Source: an uncultured Duncaniella sp.
GTDB lineage: Bacteria; Bacteroidota; Bacteroidia; Bacteroidales; Muribaculaceae
Direction of reading: 5' to 3'
DNA length: 64,000 bases
Assembly: GCA_910589485.1 (NCBI GenBank)
Contig: CAJUSW010000003.1
Span: 124,001 to 188,000, forward strand
Position numbers and translations under genes: made by a program. Each line of letters starts with the position of its first letter. Within the stretch, counting starts at the first letter, position 1. This document shows, in pieces, positions 30,011 to 39,318 of the stretch. The notes beneath the pieces are model-generated. The model saw only the letters and a list, made by a program, of their open reading frames with translations. It was not told the DNA's origin and made no database searches.

Positions 30011-31378
30011 TTATTTAGATATTAAGGTATCTATGATCGTTTTTACATCGTCAGCTTTCTGTGGCCGGGGTGCATCTATCATGGCGATAGTCAAGTCGGG
30101 GTTAAGGATTATGAACCTTGGGATACCCGTTACTCCCATGGCGGTCATGAACTCCTGTCCACTTTCCCCGCTGAACACATACTGAGGCCATTCAGGATTA
30201 TCCTGATCGAGCTTTCTGTGCCAGGCATCCAGGTCCTCATCACATGAAATTGATATGCACACAACCTTTCCGTTGTTTTTATAATACCCGGCAATCTTCT
30301 CCATATAAGGGATCTGCGCACAGCACGGACCGCACCATGTGGCCCACATGTCAATATATGCCACCTTCCCGGCACAAGACTCGCTGAGGGTAGTTTTGCT
30401 ACCGTCGGGACGCACGAGCACCGGATCGCATGGAATCCTATCACCATCCTTGGTGCGATGCTCGATCTCAGCAATGCGCTCGTTAAGTAATTTGAGCTGA
30501 TGCGCGGAGATGCGCGGAGCCATATCGTTGACAAACCGTTGTAAATCCCCTGCGGGCATATCAAATCCGAAGACTATTTCGGAGAGAGAATTGAATATCG
30601 CACGACGGTTGGCGTGATTGGTAACATTAGCATCCACACGGTCACATATCGCGGTGATCATCTTCACTAAACCACCATCGACAGGAGCATTGAACGAGAG
30701 GCTCCATTCGTGCAACGCACCTGCGGCACGCGAAGCATCATCGTTAGGATCTATCATCTTTAATGTTTTGATCTCGGCTGGATATTCAGCGCCTGACTCT
30801 CTCAAATTCATTTCATAATCATATGAAAGAATCTTGGCCCGGGTACGCTTGTGCATGAGTTCGCCAAGGCGTCCGTAATAGGCCCTGAGGCTATCATCCT
30901 TGACCTCGGGGAGTATTGACTCCGTGGCCTTGCGAGCTGTCTCAGCCATTGACATGTATTTGTCGGGGCAATAGGCTCCGTCACGGATCACCACATGTTT
31001 GTACCGTAATGGATCATACCCGCTGAAGCATGCGTTGAGCCACCGGCTCTCGGCCACATTGTCGCCTTCAAACGATGCCTCACCCACCGAGTCGATAGTG
31101 AGGTTGACCGAAGCTCCATTCTCAATTCTCACTCCATAGGTGCGTCCATTTATACTCAACGACAGATCCGTTCCCTTAGGGATGGAGGGATTGTAGGTGA
31201 AGCAACCGAGCGAATCGGTGAAGAACTCATCGAAATAGGTATCACCGTCTATATCGTAATATGCAGTCACCATCACCGAGTCGTTGGTAGCGACCGCACC
31301 CTTCAATAAGGGAGATTCCTGATGTGAGCATGACACCATCAATAACGGCATCAACAATACACGGCTCAACAGTTTCAT
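30011..31378 (-). CDS. TlpA-type thiol-disulfide lipoprotein, first gene of the second SusCD operon
   Basis: 455 residues with lipobox LLMVSCSHQ. The N-terminal half is a beta domain of the DUF4369 kind and a helical stretch. The C-terminal thioredoxin domain has MWATWCGPC (Cys349, Cys352), an extra Cys353, and TGIPRFIILNPD with the cis-Pro. It is probably a periplasm-facing reductase. It lies directly ahead of SusC, so it is expressed with the transporter. The role may be redox care of the SusCD proteins or of a thiol-bearing substrate; both are inference. Confidence 0.88.
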   Translation of the reverse strand: MKLLSRVLLMPLLMVSCSHQESPLLKGAVATNDSVMVTAYYDIDGDTYFDEFFTDSLGCFTYNPSIPKGTDLSLSINGRTYGVRIENGASVNLTIDSVGEASFEGDNVAESRWLNACFSGYDPLRYKHVVIRDGAYCPDKYMSMAETARKATESILPEVKDDSLRAYYGRLGELMHKRTRAKILSYDYEMNLRESGAEYPAEIKTLKMIDPNDDASRAAGALHEWSLSFNAPVDGGLVKMITAICDRVDANVTNHANRRAIFNSLSEIVFGFDMPAGDLQRFVNDMAPRISAHQLKLLNERIAEIEHRTKDGDRIPCDPVLVRPDGSKTTLSESCAGKVAYIDMWATWCGPCCAQIPYMEKIAGYYKNNGKVVCISISCDEDLDAWHRKLDQDNPEWPQYVFSGESGQEFMTAMGVTGIPRFIILNPDLTIAMIDAPRPQKADDVKTIIDTLISK

Positions 31379-31425
31379 TGCAATATTGGATTAATCAGTG
31401 ATATTTGATTCGTAGAATTACGCAA

Positions 31426-31457
31426 CAAATATATAGATTATGCAATCCAATTTCAAT
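31426..31457 (-). promoter_or_regulatory. Promoter of the TlpA-SusC-SusD operon
   Basis: On the minus strand ATTG (31454-31457), 20 bases, then TATATTTG (31426-31433), about 48 bases before the ATG at 31378. It is in the 224-base gap after the AraC-type regulator, the likely site of control. Confidence 0.65.
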
Positions 31458-31602
31458 TCAGGATGTTCATGATAGGTCAAAATGCTCAAATCTTATAAAA
31501 ATTACCATGACTATACATTGATATTCAGCACAATACAGAATCACACGACTGAGGGTTATAATACGTAAAAATATACATTTTACAACCCTGTGGGACGAAT
31601 CT

Positions 31603-33399
31603 TCACTTCAACGTGGCCCTATATGCTGCCGGTGTCATGCCCACGATATTGCGGAATGTGGTGTAGAAAATCGATGGAGAGGAGAAACCCACATCCATGG
31701 CTATGGCTTTGAGGGGGACATCATTCTCCCGGTCGCTCATCATCTCGATAGCGGCACGGATACGATACTCGGCAAGTATCTGGGGGAACGATTTATTGAA
31801 CGTGCGGTTGATCGCATTGGACAGATAGGTACGGTTGGTATCCAGCGCTTCGGCAACACTTTTTATCGAAATACCCGAATCGGTATAGGCCTTTTTCTCG
31901 GTCATCAATTCGTTGAAACGAACCATCAGATCCTCAATCTTCTCCTCGGTAAGAGGCTTTGGCGCGGCTTTTTCCGACAGAATCTGAGCCTGAGACCGGG
32001 CTTGCTCAAGAGCGTGGCGTAACAATTTCTCGCGCGCCATCGCCTCATTCTCACGTGCGACAATCGACCTGACCAAATGCTCCTTTCTCCTGTAGAAATA
32101 CCACATCAACGCTATCACGGCAAGCAACATGCACCCGATGGAAATAAGTATCACCACCAACTTCTGTCGCATATGCAGTTCGGCATCCTGTCGGGAAATC
32201 AATGTCTCATTGAGCGAAATCTCACTATCGACACGCTTTTGATTGAGAGAACTGAGCTGCTCGGTAACCCACAGACTGTCGAGCCTCTGCTGATATGCCT
32301 TCAAGTATCTGTAGGCTTCCGGATAATCCGACATGTGCTCGTAACAGTACGCTATCGCCGAATATATCTTAAGGAGCAGACTATTGTAATGCATCTCGCG
32401 TGAGATCTCAAGAGCCTCATCAAACGAGTCAATGGCCACTCGGTATTTTCTGGACTGAATCATAGTGACACCATAAGCCATCAGCAATCTGGTACGCAAC
32501 AACTTGGGGATATCAGCCGACGACTCGGCCAAAGCCTTGGACAATATCTGCTCGCTTTTAGCATAATCCCCGGTCACGCGGGCATATGTCCCTTCGATCA
32601 GAGCGAATTCCTCATTGTCAACATACCCATACTTACCGTTGATTTCACGGGCATTCTTTACAAGTGACGGCACTTCATCCCTTAGACCATAATAATTAAG
32701 GCTGAGATGCGCAAGGGTGATGAGAGCCGAGAGTGTAGCCCGTGGATTCTCAGCCTTCTTGGCATATTCAAGAGCTTCTCTCGCAAACCTTATGCCGGAA
32801 TAGTCACCTCTCCACAGGTAAGCCTCTGCCTCATTGTTGAGTATCCGCGAGATGAGAAGCGGATCGCCCAATGCCCGAGCCTCGGCGAGAGCAGTGTTAT
32901 AATACTTTATAGCCGAAGTAAAATCCTCGCCATACTTGGAGCACCAGTTGCCTATGGCATCATTTGCATCAATTATATCAACCGGAATCCTGTTGTTATC
33001 CGCAATAAGCAGGGCCTGGGAGAGCTGTAAATAGGCATCATCAGCATTTCCCATCATGGTATTGGCCAATCCCATGAACAATCGGGCCTTGAACTTGGCC
33101 GAGACACTATCGGGATTATTGATCGAGACTGTTTCCAGGCGGGATGCGATCTTAACTGCCCCCTCGGGATCGTACATATCGAGATATAGCTCACCGGCCT
33201 CCACAAGTGCCGACACATTGGCAGGGTCGGTCCTTATCACAGCCTGAAGTTTCGACATTCTTGTCACCGGATTGTCTTTCCCGCCGGAAGCCCACACGGT
33301 AATTCCGGCACATAACCATATTACCACAAGCATAAAGCGTAAACTCGGGGAAAAACGATCAATCAGATTTTTGAATCGTAACATCAGACTTAAGAGCAT
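31603..33399 (-). CDS. Membrane-bound TPR-AraC transcriptional regulator
   Basis: 598 residues. Signal or first membrane segment (about 20-38, VVIWLCAGITVWA), a periplasmic TPR-rich domain (about 45-390), a transmembrane helix (about 412-434, ILISIGCMLLAVIALMW), a coiled linker, and a C-terminal AraC-type helix-turn-helix domain (about 490-598, with SVAEALDTNRTYLSNAINRTF and IAMDVGFSSPSIFYTTFR). The sensor faces the periplasm and the DNA-binding domain the cytoplasm, with no kinase between them. It lies directly upstream of the TlpA-SusC-SusD operon on the same strand and is its most likely regulator. An in-frame start at residue 6 is also possible. Confidence 0.88.
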   Translation of the reverse strand: MLLSLMLRFKNLIDRFSPSLRFMLVVIWLCAGITVWASGGKDNPVTRMSKLQAVIRTDPANVSALVEAGELYLDMYDPEGAVKIASRLETVSINNPDSVSAKFKARLFMGLANTMMGNADDAYLQLSQALLIADNNRIPVDIIDANDAIGNWCSKYGEDFTSAIKYYNTALAEARALGDPLLISRILNNEAEAYLWRGDYSGIRFAREALEYAKKAENPRATLSALITLAHLSLNYYGLRDEVPSLVKNAREINGKYGYVDNEEFALIEGTYARVTGDYAKSEQILSKALAESSADIPKLLRTRLLMAYGVTMIQSRKYRVAIDSFDEALEISREMHYNSLLLKIYSAIAYCYEHMSDYPEAYRYLKAYQQRLDSLWVTEQLSSLNQKRVDSEISLNETLISRQDAELHMRQKLVVILISIGCMLLAVIALMWYFYRRKEHLVRSIVARENEAMAREKLLRHALEQARSQAQILSEKAAPKPLTEEKIEDLMVRFNELMTEKKAYTDSGISIKSVAEALDTNRTYLSNAINRTFNKSFPQILAEYRIRAAIEMMSDRENDVPLKAIAMDVGFSSPSIFYTTFRNIVGMTPAAYRATLK

Positions 33400-33431
33400 A
33401 TCTAAACGAATTAATGAATAGATTCCGGCAA

Positions 33432-34280
33432 CTATTTTACCGAGTCGATTATTGCAAATACCGCATCGCGGCCGGATGTTATGCGCGAGGAGTAATGCGC
33501 GTCACTGTTTACGGCAATAGGGACTCCGGCCAATACGAGACGACGTATAATGTCGGGCGACGGGAAGAGGCGCGGCACATATGATGCCTTCTGCTCCTCA
33601 GTTGCTCCCACCGGGGCCGGATAAGCCTTGGTATTGACCTCGACAATTATGTCGGTACCCTTCACGGCATCAATCACATTGTCGATGTGGCGACGATACC
33701 ACGCCTCATCCTCAATACCGGGAGAGAACGACGAGGCATTGAAACCGATCTTGTTGAAATGTCCCATGATGTCGAATCCACCCTTCTCTATCATGGCGAG
33801 GGTGCGTTCATAGAACTTATCCACCACATATCGTATATCATTATCGAAATACTTGGCCATATTCCCCTTGAAATGACCGGGATCTCCGTCGACATCAATC
33901 TCGCGTTCCCCGTCGGGGGTAGGAACGAAATGGATCGAGCTCAACTTATAATCGAGCGGAATAGAGTCGAAATATGGATTGGAAGCGCCCCATCTGTCAC
34001 CAAGAAAATCAATCTCCATAGAGAGATACAGATTGATCTTCCCGTCGTAAATTGCCTTGAGACGGTTGAACTCGGCCACATAGTCATCCACACTCAGGGC
34101 CGACATGTTGCACGATGATGGCAGGGGTATGGGGGAATGGGGCGAGAATCCGTAATGCTTCATGCCGCAGGCAAGAGCAGCTTCGGCCATTTTGGACATA
34201 GGCTCGCGCCCGTCGCAGAATTGTGTGTGGGAGTGGAAATTATAATCGCGTGTCGATAATATTATTTCGTGTAAGTTCAT
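33432..34280 (-). CDS. PHP-domain phosphatase, histidinol-phosphatase family
   Basis: 282 residues. Metal-binding motifs of the PHP fold are present: FHSHTQFCDG, GFSPHSP, MEIDFLG, SIHFVP, MGHFNKIG and NSDAHYSS. These belong to HisK-type histidinol phosphatases, which remove phosphate from L-histidinol phosphate. No other his gene is nearby, so the substrate could be another phosphomonoester. It lies 32 bases upstream of the regulator gene and may share its transcript. Confidence 0.85.
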   Translation of the reverse strand: MNLHEIILSTRDYNFHSHTQFCDGREPMSKMAEAALACGMKHYGFSPHSPIPLPSSCNMSALSVDDYVAEFNRLKAIYDGKINLYLSMEIDFLGDRWGASNPYFDSIPLDYKLSSIHFVPTPDGEREIDVDGDPGHFKGNMAKYFDNDIRYVVDKFYERTLAMIEKGGFDIMGHFNKIGFNASSFSPGIEDEAWYRRHIDNVIDAVKGTDIIVEVNTKAYPAPVGATEEQKASYVPRLFPSPDIIRRLVLAGVPIAVNSDAHYSSRITSGRDAVFAIIDSVK

Positions 34281-34314
34281 ATGTACTCTGATTGGAAACC
34301 TGTTTCTTGCTTAA

Positions 34315-34358
34315 CCGAAAAGCCACAGGAGACGGACTTCCCGGTCAATCTCCTGTGG
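34315..34358 (-). terminator. Terminator of floA
   Basis: CCACAGGAGA (34323-34332) pairs with TCTCCTGTGG (34349-34358). On the minus strand it is followed by CTTTTCGG. It lies 35 bases past the floA stop. Confidence 0.75.
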
Positions 34359-34393
34359 TCGGATATTCATTTATTGACAGCCACGGCGCCCCC

Positions 34394-35374
34394 CTACTTC
34401 GCCGAAGTGGGAGGATTGGCTATGTTCTGGCGCATATTGGTATCCGACTCGATATTCTTCATCTTATAATAGTCCATGATACCAAGATTGCCGTTGATGA
34501 ACGCCTGGGCCATAGCGCGTGGCAGTTCGGCCTCGGCTTCGATCACCTTGGCACGGGCCTCCTGGGCCTTGGCGCGCATCTCCTGCTCGAGAGCGATAGC
34601 CATTGCGCGACGCTCCTCGGCCTTAGCCTGGGCGATGTTCTTGTCGGCCTGAGCCTGGTCAATCTGGAGTGCGGCTCCGATGTTCTTGCCTATGTCGATG
34701 TCGGCGATATCGATAGAGAGGATCTCAAATGCCGTACCGGAATCGAGTCCCTTACGGAGCACAAGTTTCGAGATGTTATCGGGATTCTCAAGCACCTGCT
34801 TGTGGCTCTCGGACGATCCTATCGACGAGACTATACCCTCGCCTACACGGGCAAGCACAGTATCCTCGCCGGCACCGCCTACGAGCTGACGTATGTTGGC
34901 ACGTACAGTCACGCGGGCTATGGCTATGAGCTGGATACCATCTTTGGCAACGGCGGTCACGTGAGGAGTCTCTATCACCTTGGGATTGACTGACATCTGC
35001 ACAGCCTGAAACACGTCGCGACCGGCAAGATCGATAGCTGTTGCCATCTTGAACCCGAGGTCGATATTGGCCTTGGAGGCCGATACCAGGGCATGCACCA
35101 CCTTCTCGACATTTCCTCCGGCAAGGTAATGGGCTTCCAGATCATCACGGTTCACGTCGTTGAGACCGGCCTTATGGGCCTCGATGAGCGCACGCACTAT
35201 AATCGATGCGGGCACCTTACGGATACGCATCAGAAACAGCTGCATGAGCGAGATATGCACTCCGCTCACCCGCGCCGAGATCCACAGGAAAAATGGCACA
35301 TAGTAGAAAAATATGCTCAGGCACACCAGCAGTGCGGCCGCAAGCAGTACTATTGTCAATATCATACTGTTCAT
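34394..35374 (-). CDS. floA: Flotillin-like membrane scaffold protein FloA
   Basis: 326 residues, usual length. An N-terminal membrane hairpin (about 4-32) is followed by the SPFH-like region with PKVIETPHVTAVAKDGIQL and VRANIRQLVGGAGEDTVLARVGEG, then an Ala/Glu/Arg-rich coiled coil (about 240-295). It organises membrane microdomains. It has no NfeD partner next to it here. The 70 bases upstream are entirely the dispersed repeat at 35378-35447, so any promoter must lie in or beyond that repeat. Confidence 0.93.
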   Translation of the reverse strand: MNSMILTIVLLAAALLVCLSIFFYYVPFFLWISARVSGVHISLMQLFLMRIRKVPASIIVRALIEAHKAGLNDVNRDDLEAHYLAGGNVEKVVHALVSASKANIDLGFKMATAIDLAGRDVFQAVQMSVNPKVIETPHVTAVAKDGIQLIAIARVTVRANIRQLVGGAGEDTVLARVGEGIVSSIGSSESHKQVLENPDNISKLVLRKGLDSGTAFEILSIDIADIDIGKNIGAALQIDQAQADKNIAQAKAEERRAMAIALEQEMRAKAQEARAKVIEAEAELPRAMAQAFINGNLGIMDYYKMKNIESDTNMRQNIANPPTSAK

Positions 35375-35377
35375 ATA

Positions 35378-35447
35378 AAGTAAGTCTTAAAAATTAACCG
35401 CTATATGTAAGTCCTAAAGAGCTTGCCCAATAAATCTTGTTGTTTTT
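35378..35447. repeat. Dispersed intergenic repeat, copy A
   Basis: About 70 bases, nearly identical to 63112-63185. Shared blocks are AAGTAAGTCTTAAAAA, ACCGCTATATGTAAGTCC, TAAAGAGCTTGC and CAATAAATCTTGTT. It fills the whole gap between the floA start codon and the next gene's stop codon. Only the left part of the 187-base copy at 63110 is present. Confidence 0.8.
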
Positions 35448-36896
35448 CTATATTTCGGAATTAACCACCTGATTGGAGAGGTGTTTCAGATCGGCCTTAC
35501 GGGCTTCCAGGTCATGTTCCATCCTCAGGATCTCACGCGCCACCGATTTCTCGCCATGCGCATAGCGGTCTCGGAGTTGTGACAGCGATTCCTGCATCTC
35601 GGCTATAGCCTTCTGCTCCTTGAGATAATTCTGCATAGCGGTGCGGGCCATGGCCGAACTGAAATCGCTCAGTCGGTGCACCACCCTGCCATCGGGCAAA
35701 GCAAAATCAAAATCACTGGAAGCTACGGTACGCCGGGCATCCGACGACTTGTCAATCCAGTTTCTCAATGTCTCGTAATCCACCCCGTCAACCCATGTAT
35801 CGGCTATCGAGTTCACCTTGGCATAGTCAGCCAATCGCGGAGTGCCCACCTCATAGTTGATGCGCAGTTCCTGTGGGATGAATGTATAGATTGTCACGCT
35901 ATCCTCGATCAGATTCCTGTCGGTGGCCCACCACCCCACTCCATTGATCTCGTCAACGGCATAGAGATAGTCATTGAAGGGAGAATTATAGGGCATACCC
36001 ACATTGGAGGGTTGCAGAAAACCGTCTTCATCCCTACGCGAGATGAATATATCAAGGCCTCCGAGCGACTCCTCGCCGTCAGCGGCAAAGTAAAGAGTCA
36101 CACCGTCAGCCATCAGGAACGGATAGGCGACGCTCGTACCGGTATCGGCACCGAACACCGACGCGTAATCGAACAGTTTGCGGGGTGAATCCCAGGTGTT
36201 GTCCGACAGTCGGAACGACTCATACATCACCGAGCCTCCGGTCGGATCAGCCCCCACCCATATCATATCGTCACCGGTCTCGGTGAGATAGGCGGGCGAT
36301 ACTATGTCGTCAAGACCGAGACTATCCAGGGCCTGGCTCGTGACCACACGCTCCACCACGGGAGTGCCCTGCAACGAACCGGCACTGCGGGCCAGCTTCA
36401 CGAAATCAAAGAATTCCTCGGCCGGCACGTTGATGCTGTCAATAATCTGGATTTTCTCCACACGGTCGAGCATGGACTCGCCCAGACTGATGCGGCTCGA
36501 GAGATATTCCGTCCAATCCACCGGACCGGAATTCAATCCGTAGGAATAGTTCACATCCTTCTCAGCCTCGGCCTTGGTGCGCTTCTCCAGATACTTGTCG
36601 AGATACTCTCTGGCCGACTCGAAGTCATACATATAGTATGAAGCCTCGGCTGCCCCGAGATTACCCTGATTTCCGGCTTTCATGTAGAAAGGTATCGATT
36701 CGGCATACCGACCCGCACCCTTGAGCGCATCGCCGGCCGCACGGTTCAGTCCCTGATTGCGGGGAGCGTCCTTGGCAGCCGATACCGCCCGCTCCACCTC
36801 GTCACCATCGGTTCTGGCCTGCGCCGGTGCCGCGGGTGCGGCAAGCGCACCCGTCAGCACAGCGAGATATGTGATCTTACGTAACGATGATATCAT
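35448..36896 (-). CDS. Exported PD40-like protein with N-terminal TPR-like region
   Basis: 482 residues from the ATG at 36896, which begins a signal peptide (MISSLRKITYLAVLTG to APAQA). A longer frame to 36971 would overlap the gltA-type gene and bury the signal, so it was rejected. Residues about 30-110 look TPR-like (GRYAESIPFYMKAG). The middle has WD40-like PD40 blades (DDMIWVGADPTGGS, LYFAADGEESLGGLDIFIS, GWWATDRN). The C-terminus is a coiled coil. Similar proteins are periplasmic or gliding/OmpA-associated; no specific function is assigned. Confidence 0.75.
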   Translation of the reverse strand: MISSLRKITYLAVLTGALAAPAAPAQARTDGDEVERAVSAAKDAPRNQGLNRAAGDALKGAGRYAESIPFYMKAGNQGNLGAAEASYYMYDFESAREYLDKYLEKRTKAEAEKDVNYSYGLNSGPVDWTEYLSSRISLGESMLDRVEKIQIIDSINVPAEEFFDFVKLARSAGSLQGTPVVERVVTSQALDSLGLDDIVSPAYLTETGDDMIWVGADPTGGSVMYESFRLSDNTWDSPRKLFDYASVFGADTGTSVAYPFLMADGVTLYFAADGEESLGGLDIFISRRDEDGFLQPSNVGMPYNSPFNDYLYAVDEINGVGWWATDRNLIEDSVTIYTFIPQELRINYEVGTPRLADYAKVNSIADTWVDGVDYETLRNWIDKSSDARRTVASSDFDFALPDGRVVHRLSDFSSAMARTAMQNYLKEQKAIAEMQESLSQLRDRYAHGEKSVAREILRMEHDLEARKADLKHLSNQVVNSEI

Positions 36897-36924
36897 ATAG
36901 CGAGATCGTGTACTTGAAAAATGA

Positions 36925-38382
36925 TTATTTTGAAAGAGCCTCATGCATGGATGCGGCAGCCCTGCGACCATCGCCCATAGCGAGAATCACGGTGGCACCG
37001 CCTCGCACGATATCACCGCCGGCATAGAGATCGTCAAGCGATGACTTCATGGTCTCCTCATTGACCACGATTGTGCCTCGGCGCGAAATCTCAAGATCGG
37101 TGATCGCATTGGGGATAAGCGGATTGGGCGAAACGCCTACGCTAACAATCGCCAGATCCACAGGGATCTCCTCGATGGCTCCGGGAATAGGCTGGGGCGA
37201 ACGGCGACCCGACTCATCAGGCTCGCCAAGTTCCATGCGCTGAATCTTCATTGCACGTATGCGTCCATGCTCATCAGCCAGATATTCGGTGGGATTGCAC
37301 AGTGTCATGAACTGTACACCCTCCTCCTTGGCATGCTCTACCTCCTCGATACGGGCAGGCATCTCAGCCTCGCTGCGACGATACACTATCATCGCCTCGG
37401 CACCCTGACGGCGTGCGGTGCGCACCGAGTCCATAGCGGTGTTACCGCCACCGATCACAGCCACGCGATGACCCTTCAGCACAGGAGTATCCTCACCGGG
37501 ACGGCCGGCACCCATCAGATTTATACGGGTGAGATACTCGTTGCTCGACATCACGCCAATGAGATTCTCGCCGGGAATACCCATGAAGCGGGGAAGTCCG
37601 GCACCGGAGGCCACGAAAATGCCTCTGTAGCCCATGGCGTGAAGGTCATCGTAGGAGAGAGTCTTGCCCACTACGCAATCCTTCACAAAGTCTACACCGA
37701 GGGCACGCAGACCGTCGATCTCGGCCTCAACCACACTGTTGGGGAGACGGAATTCGGGAATACCATATTTCAGCACACCGCCTATCTCGTGCAAAGCCTC
37801 ATAGACAGTCACCTCATAGCCTCGCTTTATCATATCGCCGGCAAACGACAATCCTGCAGGGCCTGAACCCACCACTGCGATCTTTATACCGTTGCTCTCG
37901 GGACGCTTCACCTCCACTGGATGAGCGGCACGCTCCATGCGCTCATAGTCGGCGGCAAAACGCTCCAGATAACCGATAGCCACAGGGGCCTTTTTCATCT
38001 TGTTATAGATACAGCGCGACTCACACTGCTTCTCCTGCGGGCACACACGTCCGCACACTGCCGGGAGCGCACTTGTATTCTTGAGCACAGCGGCAGCCTC
38101 GAGAAACTCGCCACGCTCCACATTCTTTATGAATCCGGGGATGTTGACAGCCACGGGGCAACCCTGCATGCACTGGGGGTCAGGGCAATCGAGACAGCGG
38201 GAAGCCTCAAGCAGAGCCTGCTCGGCCGAGAGGCCCTGATTCACCTCCTCATTGCAGGTGACACGATAATCGGGCTGCAACTGCGGCATCACCACGCGGG
38301 GTGTAGCCGAACGGTCCTTTGCAGTCTTGGCATTACGGAGAGCGACGCGCCACTGGGCATCGCGGGTATTATCTTGGTTCAT
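36925..38382 (-). CDS. gltA: NfnB-type NADPH-binding flavoprotein (GltD-like large subunit)
   Basis: 485 residues. N-terminal cysteine clusters for two 4Fe-4S centres (CLDCPDPQCMQGCPV; CGRVCPQEKQCESRC), FAD-binding VVGSGPAGLSFAG, NADP-binding VIGGGNTAMDSVRTA, and the C-terminal GGDIVRGGATVILAMGDGR. With the small subunit just upstream (4-base ATGA overlap) it matches NfnAB/SudAB, the electron-bifurcating NADH-dependent ferredoxin:NADP oxidoreductase. It is often annotated as glutamate synthase small subunit, but no glutamate synthase large subunit is present, so NfnB is preferred. Confidence 0.88.
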   Translation of the reverse strand: MNQDNTRDAQWRVALRNAKTAKDRSATPRVVMPQLQPDYRVTCNEEVNQGLSAEQALLEASRCLDCPDPQCMQGCPVAVNIPGFIKNVERGEFLEAAAVLKNTSALPAVCGRVCPQEKQCESRCIYNKMKKAPVAIGYLERFAADYERMERAAHPVEVKRPESNGIKIAVVGSGPAGLSFAGDMIKRGYEVTVYEALHEIGGVLKYGIPEFRLPNSVVEAEIDGLRALGVDFVKDCVVGKTLSYDDLHAMGYRGIFVASGAGLPRFMGIPGENLIGVMSSNEYLTRINLMGAGRPGEDTPVLKGHRVAVIGGGNTAMDSVRTARRQGAEAMIVYRRSEAEMPARIEEVEHAKEEGVQFMTLCNPTEYLADEHGRIRAMKIQRMELGEPDESGRRSPQPIPGAIEEIPVDLAIVSVGVSPNPLIPNAITDLEISRRGTIVVNEETMKSSLDDLYAGGDIVRGGATVILAMGDGRRAAASMHEALSK

Positions 38383-39179
38383 TTCTGCTGATTCTCAATA
38401 TTGTAACTCTTCAATCGCATCATCATCTCGTCAAAATCCACCTTGTGGGCATCAAACTCGGGACCGTCGATGCACACAAACTTGGTCTTGCCGTCAACTG
38501 TCACGCGGCATGCGCCACACATTCCGGTACCGTCAACCATAATGGTGTTGAGCGAGCACATGGTGGGGACATCATACTTCTTGGTGGTCAGGGCGACAAA
38601 CTTCATCATCACCGCCGGACCGATGGCCACAACGAGATCCACTTTCTCACGCTCGATCACCGACTCCACTCCGGCGGTCACAAGGCCCTTGCGGCCGGCC
38701 GATCCGTCATCGGTCATCACTATCACCTCGTCACTGTACTGGGCCACCTCATCCTCAAGGATCACGAGGTCAGCTGTACGGGCGGCCAGGATCGAGATCA
38801 CACGGTTGCCGGCCTGCTTCATGGCCTTGATTATAGGCAGAAGCGGAGCCACGCCCACACCGCCGCCACAGCACACCACTGTACCGACCTTCTCGATGTG
38901 AGTAGCCTGACCGAGCGGACCCACCACATCGGTAAGGAACTCGCCCGGCTCAAGAGCACAGATCTTACGGGTTGACACACCCACTTCCTGGATGATCAGG
39001 GTTATTGTGCCACGCTCTATGTCCGAGTCGGCAATGGTGAGAGGAATACGCTCTCCACCCTCTCCCGCACGCACTATGACAAAGTGGCCCGCACGGCGCG
39101 AACGCGCTATCATAGGAGCCTCGACCACAAGTTTTACCACATGTTCCGAGAAATGCTCCTTGGATACAATCTTATTCAT
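38379..39179 (-). CDS. NfnA-type FAD/NAD-binding iron-sulfur subunit
   Basis: 266 residues, the dihydroorotate-dehydrogenase-electron-transfer or SudB type. FAD site around RIPLTIAD (44-51), NAD site CGGGVGVAPLLPI (about 104-116), and a 2Fe-2S site with Cys208, Cys221, Cys224 and Cys236. It forms a heterodimer with the NfnB-type subunit, linking NADH, NADPH and ferredoxin pools. It is first in the pair, and the downstream start overlaps its stop. A TAACTTTG element lies 34 bases upstream (39213-39220). Confidence 0.88.
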   Translation of the reverse strand: MNKIVSKEHFSEHVVKLVVEAPMIARSRRAGHFVIVRAGEGGERIPLTIADSDIERGTITLIIQEVGVSTRKICALEPGEFLTDVVGPLGQATHIEKVGTVVCCGGGVGVAPLLPIIKAMKQAGNRVISILAARTADLVILEDEVAQYSDEVIVMTDDGSAGRKGLVTAGVESVIEREKVDLVVAIGPAVMMKFVALTTKKYDVPTMCSLNTIMVDGTGMCGACRVTVDGKTKFVCIDGPEFDAHKVDFDEMMMRLKSYNIENQQK

Positions 39180-39212
39180 AAATAAAGTGAAATGATCAGT
39201 TTTTCAGATTCA

Positions 39213-39220
39213 CAAAGTTA
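39213..39220 (-). promoter_or_regulatory. Likely -7 element of the nfnAB promoter
   Basis: TAACTTTG on the minus strand, with ATTG 24 bases further upstream (39245-39248); the spacing is longer than usual. Confidence 0.5.
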
Positions 39221-39261
39221 CAATATCTTATCTAATTATCATCACAATAAACCCGAAAAAA

Positions 39262-39295
39262 GTGAGGGCCATGCCAAAATCAGCATGGTCCTCAC
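39262..39295 (-). terminator. Terminator of asnS
   Basis: GTGAGGACCATGCTG pairs with a downstream CATGGCCCTCAC on the minus strand, then TTTTTTC. It lies just past the asnS stop. Confidence 0.8.
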
Positions 39296-39318
39296 CTATA
39301 TTCATTTCATGTATCCGA

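Noticed and set aside
36925..38382. Glutamate synthase small subunit
   Set aside because: The 4-base overlap with an NfnA-type gene and the absence of a large subunit make NfnB the better call.
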